From Lophius americanus (Eukaryota; Chordata; Actinopteri; Lophiiformes; Lophiidae): a stretch of 64,000 nucleotides of DNA. Each line of letters begins with the position of its first letter. Position 1 is the stretch's first letter. A program made the translations under genes and the position numbers. Shown in pieces: positions 33,545 through 44,265 of the stretch. The stretch lies in assembly GCA_037951165.1 (NCBI GenBank), contig JBBDHG010000043.1, positions 3,845,001 to 3,909,000 of the forward strand. The letters are read 5' to 3'. The notes below the pieces were generated by a model, which saw nothing but the letters and a program-made list of their open reading frames with translations, made no database searches and had not been told where the DNA came from.

Positions 33545-34100
33545 TTAAGCTCCTCAAATAAAATGTGCCTCATTAATAATCTTAAACAGTCCATATTGAC
33601 TCGACGTAACGATTTCTATGAAGTCAGCCGTCTGCTCTGGGATCAGATCCCAAAGTGACTCAAAAATGAAGATATATACAGTTAATTTGTGTTTTTTTAT
33701 AAGCTCAGTAATAAAACAAGATATGTTTCATTGTCTCAATTAATTTAAGCTAACTTTGAACCAAATTTGACTTATTTTTTCACAAAAGCTCCCCCTAGTG
33801 AGTAAAATCTGAACTTTTATAGTGAAATATTAAATATATATAAGAAAAATCTCCTTGGTGCATAGGCATCAAATACGGACTAATTGTGACTAAAACCACC
33901 CCTCCCCTCCCCCTGGTGTCGGAAATATTAAACTGACCTTTCCCAAAATCCACCCAGTTCTTCCTCACACCAAGGGCCATGGGAGTATAAAAGTTGCAAA
34001 TGATCTATTAAATGGTTTTTGAGTTATCGTGTTAATACAGCGGCGGAAGTGATGAGGTTTCCATAATATTGCCGACTTTCGGGGACATAATGTAGGAGGG
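33545..34100 (+). repeat. TIR-1 family repeat, copy 7
   Basis: Forward copy carrying the ACAGTCCATATTGACTCGAC block (33587-33606), GGGATCAGATCCCAAAGTGA, CTCCCCCTAGTG at 33789 and CTCCCCCTGGTG at 33907. It continues with CAGTTCTTCCTCACACCAAGG and GTTATCGTGTTAATACAGCG, and ends GACTTTCGGGGACATAATG (34074-34092). The left half is longer than in copy 3. Confidence 0.75.
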
Positions 34101-34504
34101 ACCAACTGACGTGAGACACGTCTGCTGATCAGACTCTCTCTCCCTGACACCTGCTCCTCAAACCACACCCACTATCTCCCTCCTGTAACTGATGGAACCA
34201 AACCCCACTGCCACAAGCTAACTCTCTCTTAGCAACATAATCCAGCTGTTACTCAGCAGAGATTCACCTTCTGACAAGGAGGATCAAGAGTTTGCAGGTT
34301 TGCATGAAATCCAGGCGGAGGAACGAGATTGTTTTCCTCATTCTACGACTACTTGCACATCGTTTTGACATATATATGTGTGTGTAAACATATGTGTTTA
34401 TACATTTGTGTGTGATTGTATATATATATGCACAATGTAGTTAAAATGTGGATCATCTTGTAAGTAACACAATATATTGAAACCGTGATTTTAGGTCTTT
34501 TATT
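34101..34504. other. Unique stretch, no feature seen
   Basis: Short TATATATG runs near 34370-34430. Nothing else recognised. Confidence 0.35.
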
Positions 34505-35325
34505 GCTTGAACTGGTGGACATTTTGACATTTTTGTCCAGATGTAAAACCGTTAAAGTCTTTCAGTTGGATTTTTATGCTACTTATTTTAAACTGGATAA
34601 ACAGATAAAACTGTGTGGTTCAATCCGGTTTTTATCTGTTGAGGCTTTTATCCAAGGTTAAGACCTTTTTGACCTTTACTGATTTTGAAAAGCTTATTCA
34701 TACTTTTGTTACAACACGCCTGGATTACTGTAATACACTTTATTTTGGCGTGAGCCACACCTCCCTCTCACGTCTGCAGTTGGTGCAAAATGATGCCGCC
34801 AAGCTTTAAACAGGCTCACTCAAGCGAGAGCACATTCCCCCCATTCTGGCCTCCCTTCACTATCTACTAGTACGTTTTAGGATTCATTTAAAGGTTTCAT
34901 TGTTTGTTGTTAAATCTTTAAATGGGTCGGCACCCATGTACATTTCTGACATCTTACAGACAGTTACTCCTTTAAGGTCACTGAGGTCAGCTGACCAGTT
35001 GTGTCTGGTCATCCCTAAAATCGAAATAGAAAATGTGGGCCGAGCTTTCTCTGTGGCAGCCCCCAAACCGTGGAATGAGCTCTGACTTCAGGGCAGCCCC
35101 CACCCCACTGTCTGTTTCTAAAGCTCGCCTTAAGACTCAATATATTCTGTTTAATCCTGGATGAGCCGTAGGACTTTTTGTTTACTTTCTGGTCTCATTG
35201 CTGTCCTTTGATGAAAACATTGTGTTTTAATCATGTGCCTTTGTTATTTATGGACTGTACAGTACTTTGGACAACGCTGTTGGTTTTTTTAAATGTGCTT
35301 ATAAATAAAGTTTTATCCCATTTGC
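34505..35325 (+). pseudogene. L2-like LINE ORF2 C-terminus and 3' UTR
   Basis: Frames joined by at least two shifts read DKQIK, then VVQSGFYLLRLLSKVKTFL (34612 onward), HTFVTTRLDYCNTLYFGVSH, LSRLQLVQNDAAKL and a stop. Reading resumes with SLKREHIPPILASLHYLLV, NGSAPMYISDILQTVTPLRS, LRSADQLCLVIPKIEIENVG and RAFSVAAPKPWNEL. This is the post-RT region of an L2/Rex1-type LINE. The 3' end AAATGTGCTTATAAATAAAG (35292-35311) is the usual terminus. It begins almost exactly where the separate fragment at 21330-21790 ends, so together they sample most of this ORF2 half. Several stops make it dead. Confidence 0.85.
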
Positions 35326-35365
35326 ACTTTCTTTTCTCTATTTTCTTTCTTTCTATTATGCCTGT

Positions 35366-35395
35366 TTTTACAGTGTATGTGCATACACTGTAAAA
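35366..35395. repeat. 30-bp near-perfect palindrome
   Basis: Arms TTTTACAGTGTATG and CATACACTGTAAAA flank a central TG. It lies 40 bp after the LINE 3' end. It could be a tiny inverted-repeat transposon footprint or a hairpin. Function unknown. Confidence 0.85.
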
Positions 35396-35399
35396 GAAA

Positions 35400-36629
35400 A
35401 GTAAAAGAGACAGGGCCTCACCTTGAGATTTTTCTTGTCGATATAATGGCACATGAGACAGGAGCGATGGCCCCCCCCCATCCCAACAACGCAGTCTTGA
35501 AACATCTGGCTGCAGAACCTCCAGCGCGGCTGGAGAGCCAGCTCTCACCTCCAGCTTTTCTCTTCCGCTGACAAAGTGCCGCAATTTTTGTGTCAGCGGG
35601 TTGAGCAAGAGCTGCTCGCCTTTTGTTCGGCGTTTCACTTACAGGGAGAAAGCTGAGGAGGGGGAAAAACATGAATTTGAGAACAGATTGCTCCCCTTAA
35701 GAATGGCTGAAGGGTGCGACTCAGAAGAAAATGAATTAGCTGCTTTATTTATTTATATAAAGTATGTTTGGAGTGAATGTGCCCCGCTGATGACGACCGA
35801 GGGACGAAGATTAAAGGAAAATAAGTGTTTTGTGAAACGGAGAGCTTTGTTGTCCATGTGGAAGTGTTTTCTGGTTATGACGCTGTGGGATTTGTGGGCC
35901 GGTGTCTTCCTCATTGCGACATCACACACGGCATTCTGGTGTCATTGGAGCAGCTATTTGTTTTGATGACTCCAGAGAGGCCTTGCAGTCCAGAGGCATG
36001 ACATAATAAATCAAAAAGAAAAGACGCTGGGGACGACGTCTGCAGGCGGGATAATCCAAACGCATTACTTACAGCGTGTTATCTGCAGGAACAGAGCGGC
36101 ATTGATCAAGAAGGCTGATGTGGCTAATCGGAGTCTGCGGGGCGACGTTATCGGACACGTGTGCAATCCAGCGCATTTTCCTCATTACTTTCCTTTTGCA
36201 GGATTTAATGCCCCCCACTGGACCGCCTTATAAAAATCTAGCCATTAAAACTGAAGAACAAATCACACAGTTTGTTTTCAGTCTAAGGGAACTGCCGGCC
36301 GAAGCAGGACTGAGGCTTCATTTACATCACAAGGCTGAAGAGACTCGCTTCTGACTTCTCTTGTGGCTCAAATGTGATATTTATTTTTTTTATTTTTTTT
36401 ATTCAGGCTGTATGAAGACAATAAATCAGATCTCAGCTTCTGCAACTTCACTGATCCACATTACCTACACATGAAGAAGAACTGGAACAGTAGTGAGCAC
36501 ACCTTCAATAAGCCAACACTCTTAAATTACTCACAGAAACGCTCATTCAAGAGGTCACAATATGCTTATGATACATTTATATATATGTTATATTATTTAT
36601 ATTAACAATATGTATAAATAAGATCATTC
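35400..36629. other. Unique stretch, no gene supported
   Basis: Open frames at 35601-35966 (121 residues) and 36118-36354 (78 residues) are the best of the local set, but neither resembles a known protein. The first starts in sequence antisense to another frame. Balanced composition between 35430 and 36350 suggests a possible conserved non-coding island; unproven. Confidence 0.3.
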
Positions 36630-36790
36630 CAATGAGTAAGATATTTCCTCGCCATTCTAAGATCTTTCTCTCATGATTACAAGATATTTCCTTGTGATTT
36701 AAAGATCTTTTCTCACGATTGAAATATCTTTGTTCGTGACTTGAAACTCTTTGCTCATGATTATAAAATCTTTGCACATTATTATAAGAT
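36630..36790. repeat. Degenerate 21-22 bp minisatellite
   Basis: About seven units close to AAGATCTTTGCTCATGATTAT, with substitutions in every unit. Translated on the minus strand it gives a 7-residue periodic peptide (NHEQR, SHEQR, NREKR, NHKEI), which follows from the 21-bp unit and is not evidence of a gene. Confidence 0.8.
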
Positions 36791-36799
36791 ACAAACACC

Positions 36800-36960
36800 T
36801 ACACACACACACACATTGACAGTTATTGAGTGGCTTAGTCAACGTCTGGACCTGAACCCCGTTGAGATGCTGCGGTAGAACCTGAGAAGATCAGTTCATG
36901 CTCACAAACCTACAATTTGGCTAAACAAGAAGAGTGGGTCGCAATTGTACAGGTGCCGTT
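36800..36960 (+). pseudogene. Tc1-like transposase fragment (Tc1-b)
   Basis: After a CA run, one frame reads EWLSQRLDLNPVEMLR, stop, NLRRSVHAHKPTIW (36828-36920). This is the region of a Tc1/mariner transposase around the SPDLNPIE motif that supplies the final catalytic glutamate of the DDE triad; here it reads LDLNPVE, so the glutamate is kept. The in-frame TAG falls where a tryptophan codon is usual. No terminal inverted repeat was found nearby. It is distinct from the Tc1-a copies and lies on the opposite strand. Confidence 0.75.
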
Positions 36961-37532
36961 TCTAAAAGTGGGACATTCTAACAGCAACATTTTGCCACAT
37001 TTACCTCCAAATTTTGGATCTAAATCCAAAGATTATTTACAAAGATTAAATCAGAATGTGCTTCTTTTACAAACGTCGCAACGTACAATTCAACCCCAAT
37101 GATGTCAGAGACAGATCTCCAGGTACCAGAAGGGGGGGGGTTCCGGTTTCTGCTGCTGCTGAAGGAGCCTCCAACTAGATAATGAGTTCTGGAGAATGGA
37201 TACTCTTTCGTGTTGGTATTAGATATTTTCCTTTTATTATAAAAAATGATCATTTAATATCATTGGATTTTCTGGTTCCTCAGGGTTCCTTTGTTGCGAG
37301 TTCAGTGTTGGCTCCGTGTGTGAGATACGGACAAAAATAGAAGAAACCCAGGAGGAAAGGGTTTAAACTTTCTCACGGCACTGTAAATAAAGTTCCCAGG
37401 ACTAATGAAACTTTATCATGAAGATTGTTTTAGGGGAGTTTGTCCAAACTTTAGACTTTGACTGTATGTTATCATAAAGTCCAGCACATGTGATTTTATT
37501 TCAATCAGCTCAAATTACACAATTACGCAATT
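36961..37532. other. Unique stretch, no feature seen
   Basis: A G run of nine at 37132-37140. No gene or repeat recognised. Confidence 0.35.
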
Positions 37533-37923
37533 TTGTGTGTCTGTGCGTGTGTGTTTCTGTGTGTGTGTGTCTTTGTGTGTGTGTTTGTGTGTGTGTATTT
37601 GTGTGTGTGTGTCTGTGTATGTGTGTGTGTATTTGTGTGTGTGTGTCTGTTAATGTGCGTGTGTGTATTTCTGTGTGTGCGTATTTCTGTGTGTGTCTCT
37701 CTGTATGTGTGTGTGTATTTCTCTGTGTGTGTTTGTGTATGTGTGTGTGTTTGTATTTCTCTGTGTGTGTCTTTGTGTGTGTGCGTGTGTATTTCTGTGT
37801 GTGTGAGCCTTTGTGTTTGTCTCTGTGTGTGTGTCTGTCTCTGTGTTTGTCAGTGTGAGTGTATGGAGGTCTGTATGTGTGTGTGTGCCTCTCTGTGTGT
37901 GAGTGTGTGTGTGTATGTGTGTG
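37533..37923. repeat. GT-rich complex microsatellite
   Basis: About 390 bp of GTGTGT with CTCT, ATTT and CTTT interruptions arranged semi-regularly (GTGTATTTCTGTGTGTG recurs). Cys/Val-rich frames on the plus strand and His/Thr-rich frames on the minus strand are artefacts. Confidence 0.95.
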
Positions 37924-39267
37924 GGCATTGATCTGACGCGTGCTGAGTGTAACATCATTTCTACATTTGACTCGTATTCCTCACCACCTGTAGAACATTA
38001 CTCCAACATTCACTCGGGGTTGCAGACTTGTACTTTGATCCATCAGCTTAAGAGACAAATCAGTGGGTTGGAGTTTCCCACACGTTCATATTATGCTGGG
38101 AAAACATCTGTGGTTTGACGGAATATCAGTGGTTTGAAACAGAGGGACTGGACCGCAGACAAAGATGGAGGCTCAAAGATGCCTTTTTACAGCGGGCCCT
38201 TTGAGGCCCCAGTGGAGCATTAATTCATTCAGTGTTTTTCCTACTGTTGGTTTCATTGTCTTTATTAGCTTCAGCTAATAAACAACAAAAAACGGCCATT
38301 GTGGTCCATTTCATGCAGTTACCACATCCAGTGGAGCTGGGAGCCGAATGGAGTGTTTGTATTATTCCATCTGTGTTGAACTCTCATATTAGATCCACAT
38401 TCATCCGGTCGCGATCGCTTCGAGATGTGTGTACTGCAAAGAAAAACAACCTTGCTGTAAACAAACGTAAATTGCACTCGTTAATGGTTTTCAAACTAAT
38501 ACCGCTGCCTTTTCAGTCTATTCCGCTAAAACTCAAAGACCTCATCGGAGAATAACTGGCGACAGATGAGCCCAATTTCCTGTCAACCTCATGAACGCAG
38601 CATTCCTTCGAAATTAAAAATTTCTGAAAAAAAACCCACTCAGCCGGACAAATATACAGTTTGATGCCATTAATTCAATTATTTTGTAATCTTCCAAAAG
38701 TAAGTAGAAGTGGCGTGACTAGGCAAAAATGAAAGTGTGATTAAAGCCTAATCGTTAATCGCTGCCTTAAAGTATGATTTGACTTTTAAATGCTGACTAA
38801 GAGGAGGAAGGATTTCTTCCACTTGTTATAAAGCTGACATCTTCCTTTTATTCAGACTGGATCTTTGCCGTTTTTTGGGTTAAACGAACGGTTCGGACAT
38901 GAAGAAGTTTGTTCCAATACCAGAATATAGAGATGTACTGTATGTCCAACATAAGGTGACATATAAACTAGAAATGCGGCGAAATTGCTTTTTGTAACTT
39001 GAGTATTTACACTCAAGGACTTGTTTATGTTTGTTCTACAAAAGTTCTCCCGAGGCTCTTTCCAGGAAGAACAGGTCGGTGTCGTACTTTCGTGCTCTTC
39101 ATTCAACAGAGACGCAATAATTCCCACATGGGCAAGGCCAAAGCCAAAAATGGCTTTTAACAGGCAGAAACCTCGAGCAGATCCGGACTTAAGGAGAGGA
39201 GAAAGAGTGAGAGCGAGAGAGTTGGAAAGAAAGGGAGGTGGGGAAGAGACACAAACATGTACAGAAA
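37924..39267. other. Unique stretch, no gene supported
   Basis: The open frame at 38232-38555 (107 residues) begins with a hydrophobic run (FFLLLVSLSLLASA) like a signal peptide, but the remainder resembles nothing I know and lacks supporting context. The rest shows nothing. Confidence 0.3.
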
Positions 39268-39640
39268 CAACTAGGCCTATGCCGCCGTCCCCTCGAAAAA
39301 TCCCAATCCCCTGCGTTGCTCAAGCAAACCCCCTGATTAAACAAACTAAATGCAAAGTTGTGTTCACAGTATTTTTTGTAAAAAAAAAAGGCTCCCTAAA
39401 GTGAGTAAATATGATAAAGTAAAGATGGATCTACTGTAGTTGATTCATATCCAACAAATTTGGATTAAATGGAAGAGGAAGGTAGTGATTTCCAACAGTT
39501 TTTTATTTTTTTAAAAAAGGGGAAAAAAAGCTCCCCCTAGTGAGTAAAATATAAACCTTTAGAATAAAATTTGACATATTCAAGATAGATCCCTTGTCGA
39601 TTCAAATGCACTAAGCACTAGCTATAATTGTTATAACATC
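39268..39640 (+). repeat. TIR-1 family repeat, copy 8
   Basis: Opens with ACAACTAGGCCTATGCCGCC, then CCTCGAAAAATCCCAATCCC and CTGCGTTGCTCAAGCAA (39268-39327). It has two modules at 39390 (GGCTCCCTAAAGTGAG) and 39531 (CTCCCCCTAGTG), then stops. The closing part is absent, and TIR-2-like sequence follows. Confidence 0.7.
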
Positions 39641-39659
39641 TGGAATAAATAATGTTGAA

Positions 39660-39740
39660 AATAATGATAATTAGAAAAAGCACCCAGAGAGTGCAAACGT
39701 CCGCCAAAGGCCAAAATCTACCTCTGGAGGAATATCACGT
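39660..39740 (+). repeat. TIR-2 family fragment
   Basis: TAGAAAAAGCACCCAGAGAG and TGCAAACGTCCGCCAAAGG (39672-39710) match the left end of the TIR-2 copy at 28105. They are followed directly by CCAAAATCTACCTCTGG, which corresponds to a point near the right side of that element (28768). This suggests a copy with a large internal deletion. Confidence 0.55.
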
Positions 39741-40689
39741 ATTTCCGACACTAGATTGCCGCTTTTAAGTCGTGCTTGGAGTTTCTTCATACGTGATCCA
39801 AAATAGCGGAAGTGAGCAAAGTCTCGCTAATCTCCACTATTATCGACAGAATCTTCATTTCACGACCTAAATGACTTTTGTGTTTTGTTCTGTTAAAAGC
39901 CCTCATAGTTTTTGTCGATCTAGGTGCAAAGACGATGTTCGGATGAACATGAAAGATCCATAAATCTTTCTACGGCGCTCTGTCACCGCTCATAACATCT
40001 AATAATGTAATCGTATTCTATTTTAGATGCTGCGAAACTCAAACAAACAAACAATCATCATCTGTGGGCATGGTTTGTTTCCGCAGCAGCAGTTCAACCC
40101 TGATCCATGGGAAACTATGGGACGTCGTTAAAGATAAAACCAAAGCTCTGTTTTTGTTATGTTTTTAGATAGTTTTGGGTCATTAAACGAGATTGGCTGT
40201 TGAATGAAAGGAAACAGCGAGAGATGGGGAGGTGATGTGTAGCGAAGGACCAGTGGTGAAATCTTATGAGGACTCCACATTAAAGTTTACTTTGAAAATG
40301 AATGAATGAATGAATAAGTAGGGAAACTAGACCGCCTGCTTTTGTAAATTGGCACATTTTACTGAGTACCAACGGCAAAGGCTCATGGGTAATCCTCAAA
40401 CCAAGTCAGAGGAGAGCCGTCTGTGAATGTCTGTGGACAAAACAGTCTAGTCTTAACTAAGAAGCACTTGGAAGTTGAGCTGGATTTATTTCATTGGATA
40501 TTATTCCTCTTAATGTTTGCCACATTTTCATAAAGTTATCGTTACAATTTTTAGGTGTTTTGTTTTGTTGCTTGCAAAGATATCAGTATGTATAAAGTGA
40601 AACATGTTGTTTTCATGTGTTTGTAAACAACAAATGAAGATTCTGCTGTTTTCTTCTTTTGTCATAAAAGCAGACGTGGAACGATTCTG
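39741..40689. other. Unique stretch, no feature seen
   Basis: A short (GAAT)n run at 40296-40317. Nothing else recognised. Confidence 0.35.
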
Positions 40690-40728
40690 AATTCACCTGC
40701 CGGTGGTTATAATGTTATGGCTGTTATG
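40690..40728 (-). mobile_element. Solo right end of Tc1-a transposon
   Basis: AATTCACCTGCCGGTGGTTA followed by TAATGTTATGGCTG is the right terminal inverted repeat seen at 50661-50692, the inverse of the left ends at 2901 and 43519. No adjacent transposase sequence or second end is visible. Confidence 0.7.
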
Positions 40729-41302
40729 TGACCGTAGGATTTAAAATCTAATCTGGGAGGGGTTAAAACACAAGTCTACAAATGTGAGAACATGAGCCCA
40801 GTATTTTTCTGTTACTGGTGGATCTCCTAAAAACCCTCAATAAAATCACTTAGGAGAAAATAATCAGAGAAATATTTCCGACTGCGCTCGTGGTTAAAAG
40901 TGTTTGAATGGTTGCCGGGCATCACGCTGCATCTGGAGCCTGGGAGATTCCCCAAAGCCAGCAGGGATCACATGTTCTGAGCTGAAGATGGCGCCGGCGG
41001 TGGCGAGGGGAGAGGGGATATGGAAGAAGACGCTATGTTTTGTGTTTTTTTTCTGACCATAAATCCGTTCAGTGAAGCCCAGAGCGCGTTGCACTGACAT
41101 CTCCATCGACGGCCCACTGCTGCACCGCTGACACCACGGCGAATAATAACAGGTCCACGCTGGAAAATAAGCTTCCCCAGTTCTCCTTTGTCAGAGATTC
41201 CATTAAAATTCAGAGGCAAACAGTCGGCTGATGGACTTCTGAGCAGCTGTGACTGCAGAATGATCAGAATCCAACCACTTCCTCTCTGTTTTTGAGAGAT
41301 CT
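40729..41302. other. Unique stretch, no feature seen
   Basis: Two overlapping minus-strand frames (40894-41219) resemble nothing known. The stretch holds a GC-rich patch near 40985-41020. Confidence 0.35.
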
Positions 41303-41415
41303 GCCTCTAAATGTGCCGCTGATACCAACTCAAAACAAGATTTAGAGCAAATAAAATCAATATGTGCCTAAAGTCCTTCCCGATAAATATCTTTACTCAC
41401 TCTGAATTGTCATAT
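41303..41415. repeat. 113-bp local direct duplication, copy A
   Basis: Aligns without gaps to 42361-42473 with about 10 mismatches. It starts GCCTCTAAATGTGCCGCTGA and ends ATTGTCATAT. Weaker similarity (GATCAGAATCCAACCA) extends the duplication about 50 bp to the left. Confidence 0.85.
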
Positions 41416-41499
41416 TTCTTTTTCCTCATCTGGGCCATGCCGTCCAAATATTTACATTCACGACGAGTCGGAAAAGGTGCCACAGACCAGAGCCAGAGA

Positions 41500-42180
41500 G
41501 ATTATTGGGATTGGTTTTGGGCGAAGATCAGTTGCATATGTCTGCCACTGGGGGGAGCTTTACCTCCAAAGTTTCCAGGCCTTCATTTCTCAACCTTTTG
41601 TCAGAGTTAGACAAAATTTGGTGCGTATTAATCAACTATCTTTAATATTTCATATTGGACTCTAATAGTTCATATATACCTCACCATGGGGAGTTTTTTG
41701 ACGAAAAGCTCTGTTTTTTCGGATGTGACTTCCGAACGGTTGGTACAATCTAATCAAAATTTGGTGCAGCTGAATCGGCTCCAGGAGCTCTTCATTATAT
41801 ATATATATAATACAAAAATCTTATTTTACTCTAGTAGTTCATATTTTACTCACTGGGAAGCTGTTTTTTTTTCAATTTTATTTTATAAAAAAATACAGTT
41901 TTCTGGAAATAACTCAAAAACTGTTTCATGAATACCTATAATACCTATATAGACCTTAGTGCAAGGACAAACTGGATAGATTTTTGGAACGGTCTGGTCC
42001 AAATTTCTGCCACTAGGGGGCGCTTTACCTGCAGAGGTTTTCCGGCCATATTTTCTCAACTGTTGTTCCAATTTTGTTGCAATTTGGTGAATATTAATCA
42101 ACCCCAAGAAATCTATCTTGTGTATATATAACTTCCTTACCATTCGTTTGTTTTAATCCAAAGCTGTTACACATTAATTG
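41500..42180 (-). repeat. TIR-1 family repeat, copy 9 (four modules)
   Basis: Reverse copy with module boundaries near 41548 (ACTGGGGGGAGC), 41688 (CATGGGGAG), 41852 (ACTGGGAAGC) and 42014 (ACTAGGGGGCGC), spaced 140-164 bp. Repeated phrases are CTCAACCTTTTGTCAGAG, AATTTGGTGCGTATTAATCA and CATATTTTACTCACTGGG. ACCTTAGTGCAAGGACAAAC (41951-41970) marks the inner non-module block. It lies between the two copies of the 113-bp duplication. Both outer inverted ends are missing. Confidence 0.75.
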
Positions 42181-42360
42181 ATTGGAGGAGTTCTATCTTG
42201 TATGTATCAGATTTCTACTCACCAAAATCTCTATTATTTCGAAATAACTTCACATTTAATTTGAGGTAACATTGCAGAAAATTGTCACTGCAAGAGAGCT
42301 GCGACCTGATCAAAATCCAACCATTTCATCTCATTTATTGTGAATTGTTTTCAAAGATTT

Positions 42361-42473
42361 GCCTCTAAATGTGCCGCTGATACAAACCCAAAACAAGATA
42401 AAGAGCAAATAAAATCAATATCTGCCTAAAATCCTTCCGGATAAATATCTTCACTCGCTCTGGATTGTCATAT
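42361..42473. repeat. 113-bp local direct duplication, copy B
   Basis: Second copy, offset by 1,058 bp from copy A and in the same orientation. It continues into TATATTTTACTCACCATTCTG, which resembles TIR-1 module text. Confidence 0.85.
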
Positions 42474-42489
42474 ATATTTTACTCACCAT

Positions 42490-43515
42490 TCTGCTATTTT
42501 ATTCCAGCAGTTTCTTGTCATCCCTCATTTCTCTCTTGATCCCGCCACTTTCCGAGACTCAGGCGATCTGAGCCATCCACATCAACCTATTTTTGTAATT
42601 ACTACCAGGCTTTTTCTGGATAATTCAGCTCATGTTTTCGTATTTTCCCCCATTACCATCCAACTGAGTTTCACAATAATTGTTTTTTGGCCATTTGTTG
42701 GTGCAGAGTAGCAAGAAAATACTCTTCAATTCAGAAAGCAGAGGGCAGGAGAGGCTGTCCAGTGAGCATGCCAGTGGGCAGTGGAGGGATATTTCTTTAC
42801 TGGCCCACCTTGGACCTCAGATGATGTCACTTCTTATTAAAAATAACGATTCTTCGTAGGAAACAGGAGGGCTGATATTCTCTTCGTCCAAAAATATGAA
42901 ACTCATTATTACTCTTGATGGGGTATTTGAATGCTGGAAGAGGCAAAGGGGTATTTCTTTCATCGGGGCATACATTCGATGTTCGCTCCTCTGCTTATTA
43001 AGCAGAACTGAGGCTTTAATCAGGAAGGAAATAGAACTCGCAGAACTCTGGGAGGAAGAACAAAGCAGTAGCAAATGGTGCGTTTTGGGCTGGGAAGTGT
43101 GCCAGAGCGTGTAAACTATGATTTTAGTTTTCTGCACAGCATGTGGCGTTTGGTCGTCTCCCAGCTTCAGAGCAGCTCTGGCTCCACACGAGGAAAGAGA
43201 ACAGGAGGCAGAGAGATATCAAGCATATCCGACTTAATCACTTAGGGCTATCGGATGATGGAGACAACGTCACAGCTGGTGAATTCTGGAACGGTCTCCA
43301 GCTGATCTGGACTGTGTCGAGATGATTTTCAGTTGGCCTGGACCGAGAACGGGATTCTTGGCTTTGGGTCGTAATCTGGAGGCGACTGTTTGTCCCGGGA
43401 CGCCGTGGCGGTGACAGTCATGAAAAAAGAAAGACTAGAGACTGCTAGAAGTTCACACAAATACAAATGGAATCCACCATGCATTTAACAATTTTAAAGA
43501 GGTAACTGTTACATA
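42490..43515. other. Unique stretch, no gene supported
   Basis: Antiparallel frames at 42817-43137 (-) and 42896-43114 (+) overlap and match nothing known. Confidence 0.35.
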
Positions 43516-44265
43516 GATTGATCAGCCATAACATTATAACCACCTGCCAAACATTTTTTAGTGCAGGACTGTGTTATAGAGGTATTGACTCGACACAACC
43601 TCTGAAGGTGTGCTGTGGTATCAGACATTAAGATGTTATCAGCAGATCCATCAAGTCCTGTAAATTGGAAGGGCTTCCATGGATCTGACTTGTTTGTCCG
43701 GCACAAATCTTTGATTGGATTGCAATATGTGGAATTTAGAGGCCAAGTCAACACTTTGAACTTTGTTTGGAAAATCATTCCTGGACAGTCATTGCAAGGA
43801 GCGTTATCCTGCAGAAACAGATCACTGTCATCAGGGAGTGTAGTTTCCATGAAGGAGGGTACTTGGTTGGCAGCAAAGTTTTGGTAGGTTTCCCCGCAGA
43901 ACATTGACCAGAGCACCTCACTGCCTCCCATGGTGTGTCTTCTTCCTGTAGTACATCCTACTGCCATCTTTTCCCCAGGTAAGTGAGACACACCCATCCA
44001 ACCGTCGTCATGATGGATGGAAAATGTGACTCATCAGAACAGGCCATCTTCTTCCAATGCTTGGTGGACCGGGAAAAACCCAAACAGACCTGAAGGAGAT
44101 GCTCTGACTCAGTAGACTCGCCTTCACAGTTTTGCCCTTGTCAAAATCGCTTAGATCCTTAAGCCTGCCCCTTTTTCCTGCTCCAACAATTCAACCTAAG
44201 GGAAAAAAATGTTCTCCTGCTGCCCCCTGGATCCTACCTACTGACAGGTAACCATGGTAACGACA
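43516..44265 (-). pseudogene. Tc1-like transposon with decayed transposase (Tc1-a, copy 3)
   Basis: Longest copy of the family. The left inverted repeat TGATCAGCCATAACATTATA lies at 43519-43538. A minus-strand frame (43997-43509) includes LFLQDNAPCNDC and KFKVLTWPLNSTYCNPIKDL. These correspond to the QDNAPxH and LTWPxNSPDLNPIE motifs of Tc1 transposases that carry the second and third DDE residues. Here the histidine of the first is N and the second reads NPIK, so the catalytic glutamate is changed. An internal deletion joins the sequence near 44061 (GGTGGACCGGGAAAAACCC) to the N-terminal part, and the right inverted repeat is gone. Inactive by at least three lesions. Confidence 0.85.

Noticed and set aside
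38232..38555. Frame with a signal-peptide-like start
   Set aside because: The hydrophobic start comes from T-rich DNA, and the rest of the peptide matches nothing and has no neighbours that support a gene.
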